Below, in pieces: positions 32,010 through 34,317 of a stretch of 34,317 bases of DNA; position 1 is the stretch's first letter; the number at the start of each line of letters is the position of its first letter. The stretch comes from Methanosarcina sp. (GTDB lineage Archaea > Halobacteriota > Methanosarcinia > Methanosarcinales > Methanosarcinaceae): the NCBI GenBank assembly GCA_013331265.1, contig DUGS01000155.1, positions 26,094-60,410 on the forward strand. The letters are read 5' to 3'. The translations under genes were made by a program, and so were the position numbers. The notes under the pieces were generated by a model. That model was given only the letters and a program-made list of their open reading frames with translations, ran no database searches and was not told the origin of the DNA.

Positions 32010-32963
32010 ATGGACAGACTTGAGCTTATAAAAAGAAATGTTCAGGAAATTGTAACTGAAGAAGAACTGGAAGGACTACTTAATAAAAAAGAAGCTCCCC
32101 GTGCTTATGTAGGATATGAGCCAAGCGGAAAAATCCACATGGGACATGTCCTTACCGTAAACAAGTTAATGGATTTGCAAAAAGCAGGGTTCAAAATCAC
32201 TGTCCTGCTCGCAGATGTACACGCTTATATGAACAAGAAAGGCACTCTGGAAGAAGTCAAGAAAATTGCAGACTACAACAGGCGCTGCTTTATCGCTCTC
32301 GGGCTTGATGAAAAACAAACAGATTTCGTTTACGGGTCAACCTTCCAGCTGGGACCCGAGTACATGTTAAATGTTCTCAAACTCTCAAGAGCGGTCACTC
32401 TTAACAGGGCAAAGAGGAGCATGGACGAAGTAGGGCGTGCAATGGATGACCCCATGGTTTCCCAGATGGTTTATCCCCTGATGCAGGCTATTGACATTGC
32501 CATGCTCGGAGTGGATGTGTCGGTGGGAGGTATTGACCAGAGAAAAATCCACATGCTTGCCCGCGAAAACTTAAAAAGCCTCGGATTTGAAGTACCGATC
32601 TGTATTCACACTCCTATCCTCCTTGGTCTTGACGGAACCAAGATGGCTTCTTCAAAGGAAAATTATATTTCAGTAGATGATACGGAAGAGGAGATCTACA
32701 GGAAGTTTAAGAAAGCTTTCTGCAAGATTGGAGACGTAGAAGAAAACCCGATTCTTGCTCTTTTCCGCTATCATATCTTCCCAAGATATGAGTCCATCGT
32801 TATTGAAAGACCTGAGAAATTCGGTGGAAACCTTACCTACCACAGTTATGCTGAGATGGAAAGCGACTTCATAGAAGAAAAAGTCCACCCAATGGACCTT
32901 AAAAATTCAGCTGCAAAATATATAAATGAAATTCTGGACCCTGTCCGGAAAGTTCTTCTTTAA
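32010..32963 (+). CDS. tyrS: Tyrosyl-tRNA synthetase
   Basis: This 317-residue archaeal class I synthetase attaches tyrosine to tRNA-Tyr. It has YVGYEPSGKIHMGH with the HIGH-equivalent HMGH at 43-46 and the KMSKS-equivalent KMASS at 211-215 (LDGTKMASSKENYI), plus the tyrosine-recognition segments TLNRAKRSM and YPLMQAIDIAMLGVDVSVGGIDQRKIHM. The length is normal for archaeal TyrRS, which lacks the bacterial C-terminal domain. AAGGAATG precedes the ATG. It closes the PRC-barrel/Thg1-like/TyrRS run, two tRNA-acting genes together, and is followed by a clear terminator. Confidence 0.96.
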   Translation: MDRLELIKRNVQEIVTEEELEGLLNKKEAPRAYVGYEPSGKIHMGHVLTVNKLMDLQKAGFKITVLLADVHAYMNKKGTLEEVKKIADYNRRCFIALGLDEKQTDFVYGSTFQLGPEYMLNVLKLSRAVTLNRAKRSMDEVGRAMDDPMVSQMVYPLMQAIDIAMLGVDVSVGGIDQRKIHMLARENLKSLGFEVPICIHTPILLGLDGTKMASSKENYISVDDTEEEIYRKFKKAFCKIGDVEENPILALFRYHIFPRYESIVIERPEKFGGNLTYHSYAEMESDFIEEKVHPMDLKNSAAKYINEILDPVRKVLL

Positions 32964-32969
32964 ATATAT

Positions 32970-32997
32970 GAGGGGACCCACCCCTCTAAATTTTTTT
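32970..32997 (+). terminator. Intrinsic terminator of the tyrS cluster
   Basis: GAGGGG and CCCCTC form a 6-bp GC-rich stem with a 5-base loop, followed by TAAATTTTTTT. The clearest terminator in the window. Confidence 0.8.
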
Positions 32998-33077
32998 GGA
33001 AATTCTGGGGTAAAGGCATATTCTTGAAGGGGAAGGGGAAAGCCGCAAAAGAGTGCCTGAAGATCCTGGATAAAATG

Positions 33078-33087
33078 TTATATATCT
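33078..33087 (+). promoter_or_regulatory. TATA box of the unrecognised 390-residue gene
   Basis: TTATATATCT lies about 55 bases before the ATG at 33139, implying a short leader containing AGGGTG. Confidence 0.4.
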
Positions 33088-33138
33088 ATACGGCATAGAA
33101 TATTTGAAGAGTTAGCTCAGAATTCCAGGGTGCTTTTT

Positions 33139-34311
33139 ATGAAATATATTTACCAGGACTCTACGGAACTGCCTGTACAGAGGGATTTCATTGAGGATCT
33201 GAAATCATTCATAGATATAACTGCTAAGGTAATTCCTCTGGAGAATTCTATCATAGAACTAAAGTGTAAAAACAAAGAAGAGCTCCATAAATTAAACAAT
33301 AGAATTATGGGAATGAACCTTTTTGAGGAAAAACTCAGAATACTGGTTAAGAAATTAGAAAGGGACATAGGCGCTGAGGATTTGGCATCCTGTACTGATG
33401 CAATCCTTACCACTTGCAGTGAAAATCTGGGGCGAAAGCGTGAAATTCTCGATATTGAATCCAGAAAAGTCGAAAGTGGAGCCGCTCAGGAGTACCAAAA
33501 AATAGAGGTCAAGGTCCTTGAGGCCCTCACACCATTTTTGATCTCGGGGATATATGGAGCAGAAAAAAGGTTTGAGCTTTCCAGCAGTACGAACGAAGTT
33601 TCAGGGGTAATGGAAGGTTCGATTTCAGGCGTTCAGTACTATTATAGGCTCTGGTTTGCAGAAGAGCCTCTAACAGTAGACAGACTTATTGGAAACTTTA
33701 GCCTGCCAGGCTGGACAAAAGCAGGAATTCTGCGAAAAGAAGAGAAAATCAAAATGCAGGACCTCTCAGATTATTTAGTAACCTCCCTTGAATATGACAG
33801 CGAAAAAAATGTTCGTATTATTCTTGAAAATAAAAAATCAAACCGGAAGTTCAGGATAGAAGGCGGAGGGCTCAATTACTTCGTGTATGAAGACGAGAAA
33901 GAAATTACTGCCGACAAAGAGCTTGGAGCTCGCATTGACATCTCAGTTCTCGCTAAGATTCCGGAAATGGTTCAGAATTATCTCAGGACAAACATCCGAA
34001 CCTATTCCCTTTCAAAAGTTCTGCTTGATGAAGAGGATGCAGTATCTACAAACCAGGTTTTTGACTGTCTGAAAGTAGTTGCCGAACAGTACGGCGTGAT
34101 CGTTAATGAATGCCTGGCAAAAGGTCATAATAAAGAAGAAATTACTATCAAAATGGAAAAGGCCGACGGAACAAGAACCGAGAAATATATTTCTAAAGCT
34201 GAAATGTACGCACAGCTTTCAGATATCGGCAGCGAAGGCGTTGAAATTGCAGAAATACTCGGCATGAACAGCAGAACTCAGATTAAGGACAGCAAATACC
34301 TGATTGTCTAA
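33139..34311 (+). CDS. Hypothetical protein (390 aa), complete
   Basis: I do not recognise this family. The start is set at the ATG at 33139, with AGGGTG six bases upstream; the GTG at 33130 is part of that site. No signal peptide or membrane helix is seen. Residues 30-120 are helical and charged with coiled-coil character (NSIIELKCKNKEELHKLNNRI, LRILVKKLERDIG). Residues about 150-250 look beta-rich (YYYRLWFAEEPL, NFSLPGWTKAGIL, VRIILENKKSNRKFRIEGGGLNYFVYEDEKEI). The C-terminal 110 residues look like a mixed alpha/beta regulatory domain. It is monocistronic with its own promoter, and the stop lies within the window. Confidence 0.65.
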   Translation: MKYIYQDSTELPVQRDFIEDLKSFIDITAKVIPLENSIIELKCKNKEELHKLNNRIMGMNLFEEKLRILVKKLERDIGAEDLASCTDAILTTCSENLGRKREILDIESRKVESGAAQEYQKIEVKVLEALTPFLISGIYGAEKRFELSSSTNEVSGVMEGSISGVQYYYRLWFAEEPLTVDRLIGNFSLPGWTKAGILRKEEKIKMQDLSDYLVTSLEYDSEKNVRIILENKKSNRKFRIEGGGLNYFVYEDEKEITADKELGARIDISVLAKIPEMVQNYLRTNIRTYSLSKVLLDEEDAVSTNQVFDCLKVVAEQYGVIVNECLAKGHNKEEITIKMEKADGTRTEKYISKAEMYAQLSDIGSEGVEIAEILGMNSRTQIKDSKYLIV

Positions 34312-34317
34312 TTTTTT

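Noticed and set aside
33108..33132. GTTAGCTCAG-like tRNA D-arm sequence
   Set aside because: No matching acceptor, anticodon or T-arm sequences follow, so it is not a tRNA.

Overview
The window looks like a chromosomal segment of a Methanosarcina-type methanogenic archaeon. Archaeal markers are an MCM helicase, RfcS clamp-loader subunit, HMf-type histone, cupin-type glucose-6-phosphate isomerase, archaeal TyrRS, a Thg1-like protein, DUF424, DUF1614 and DUF1699 proteins, and TATA-box promoters. Pointers to Methanosarcina are a two-subunit pyruvate carboxylase next to its biotin ligase, a separate NrpR-domain protein without a DNA-binding domain, an S-layer-type domain protein, and long AT-rich intergenic leaders. 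The species cannot be fixed from sequence alone. The Thg1 gene has no in-frame TAG, unlike the pyrrolysine-containing gene I recall from M. acetivorans.

Region 1-3786 is accessory in character: AT-rich genes, long non-coding stretches, and a tight DUF262 + HEPN-nuclease gene pair (782-2568) followed by an unrecognised 201-residue protein. This is the best candidate here for an uncharacterised defence or toxin system. Region 3787-9840 is housekeeping: a rubrerythrin-like protein, a TrmJ-like RNA methyltransferase, MCM, DUF424, and two consecutive coiled-coil proteins. Region 10039-14966 is a minus-strand run of pycB, pycA, birA and a small membrane-anchored S-layer-domain protein, so the biotin enzyme sits with the enzyme that biotinylates it.

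Region 15435-20008 holds a SAM methyltransferase, a histone, a broken ferredoxin-like ORF with an in-frame TAG, a COG2426 membrane protein, RfcS and ThpR. Region 20442-22224 pairs a DacZ-type c-di-AMP synthase with a DUF1614 membrane protein. Region 22225-24383 is mostly AT-rich non-coding DNA around a DUF1699 gene, with inverted and tandem repeats. Region 24384-29127 has an overlapping PD-(D/E)xK nuclease / DHH phosphoesterase pair, then minus-strand NrpR-domain, cupin isomerase and RNase H-like exonuclease genes. Region 29591-34311 has malate dehydrogenase, a PRC-barrel/Thg1-like/TyrRS cluster ending in a clear terminator, and an unrecognised 390-residue protein.

No rRNA, tRNA, CRISPR array, integrase or complete insertion sequence was seen. 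Several predicted starts were moved inward from the longest ORF because a better ribosome-binding site sits before an internal start codon.
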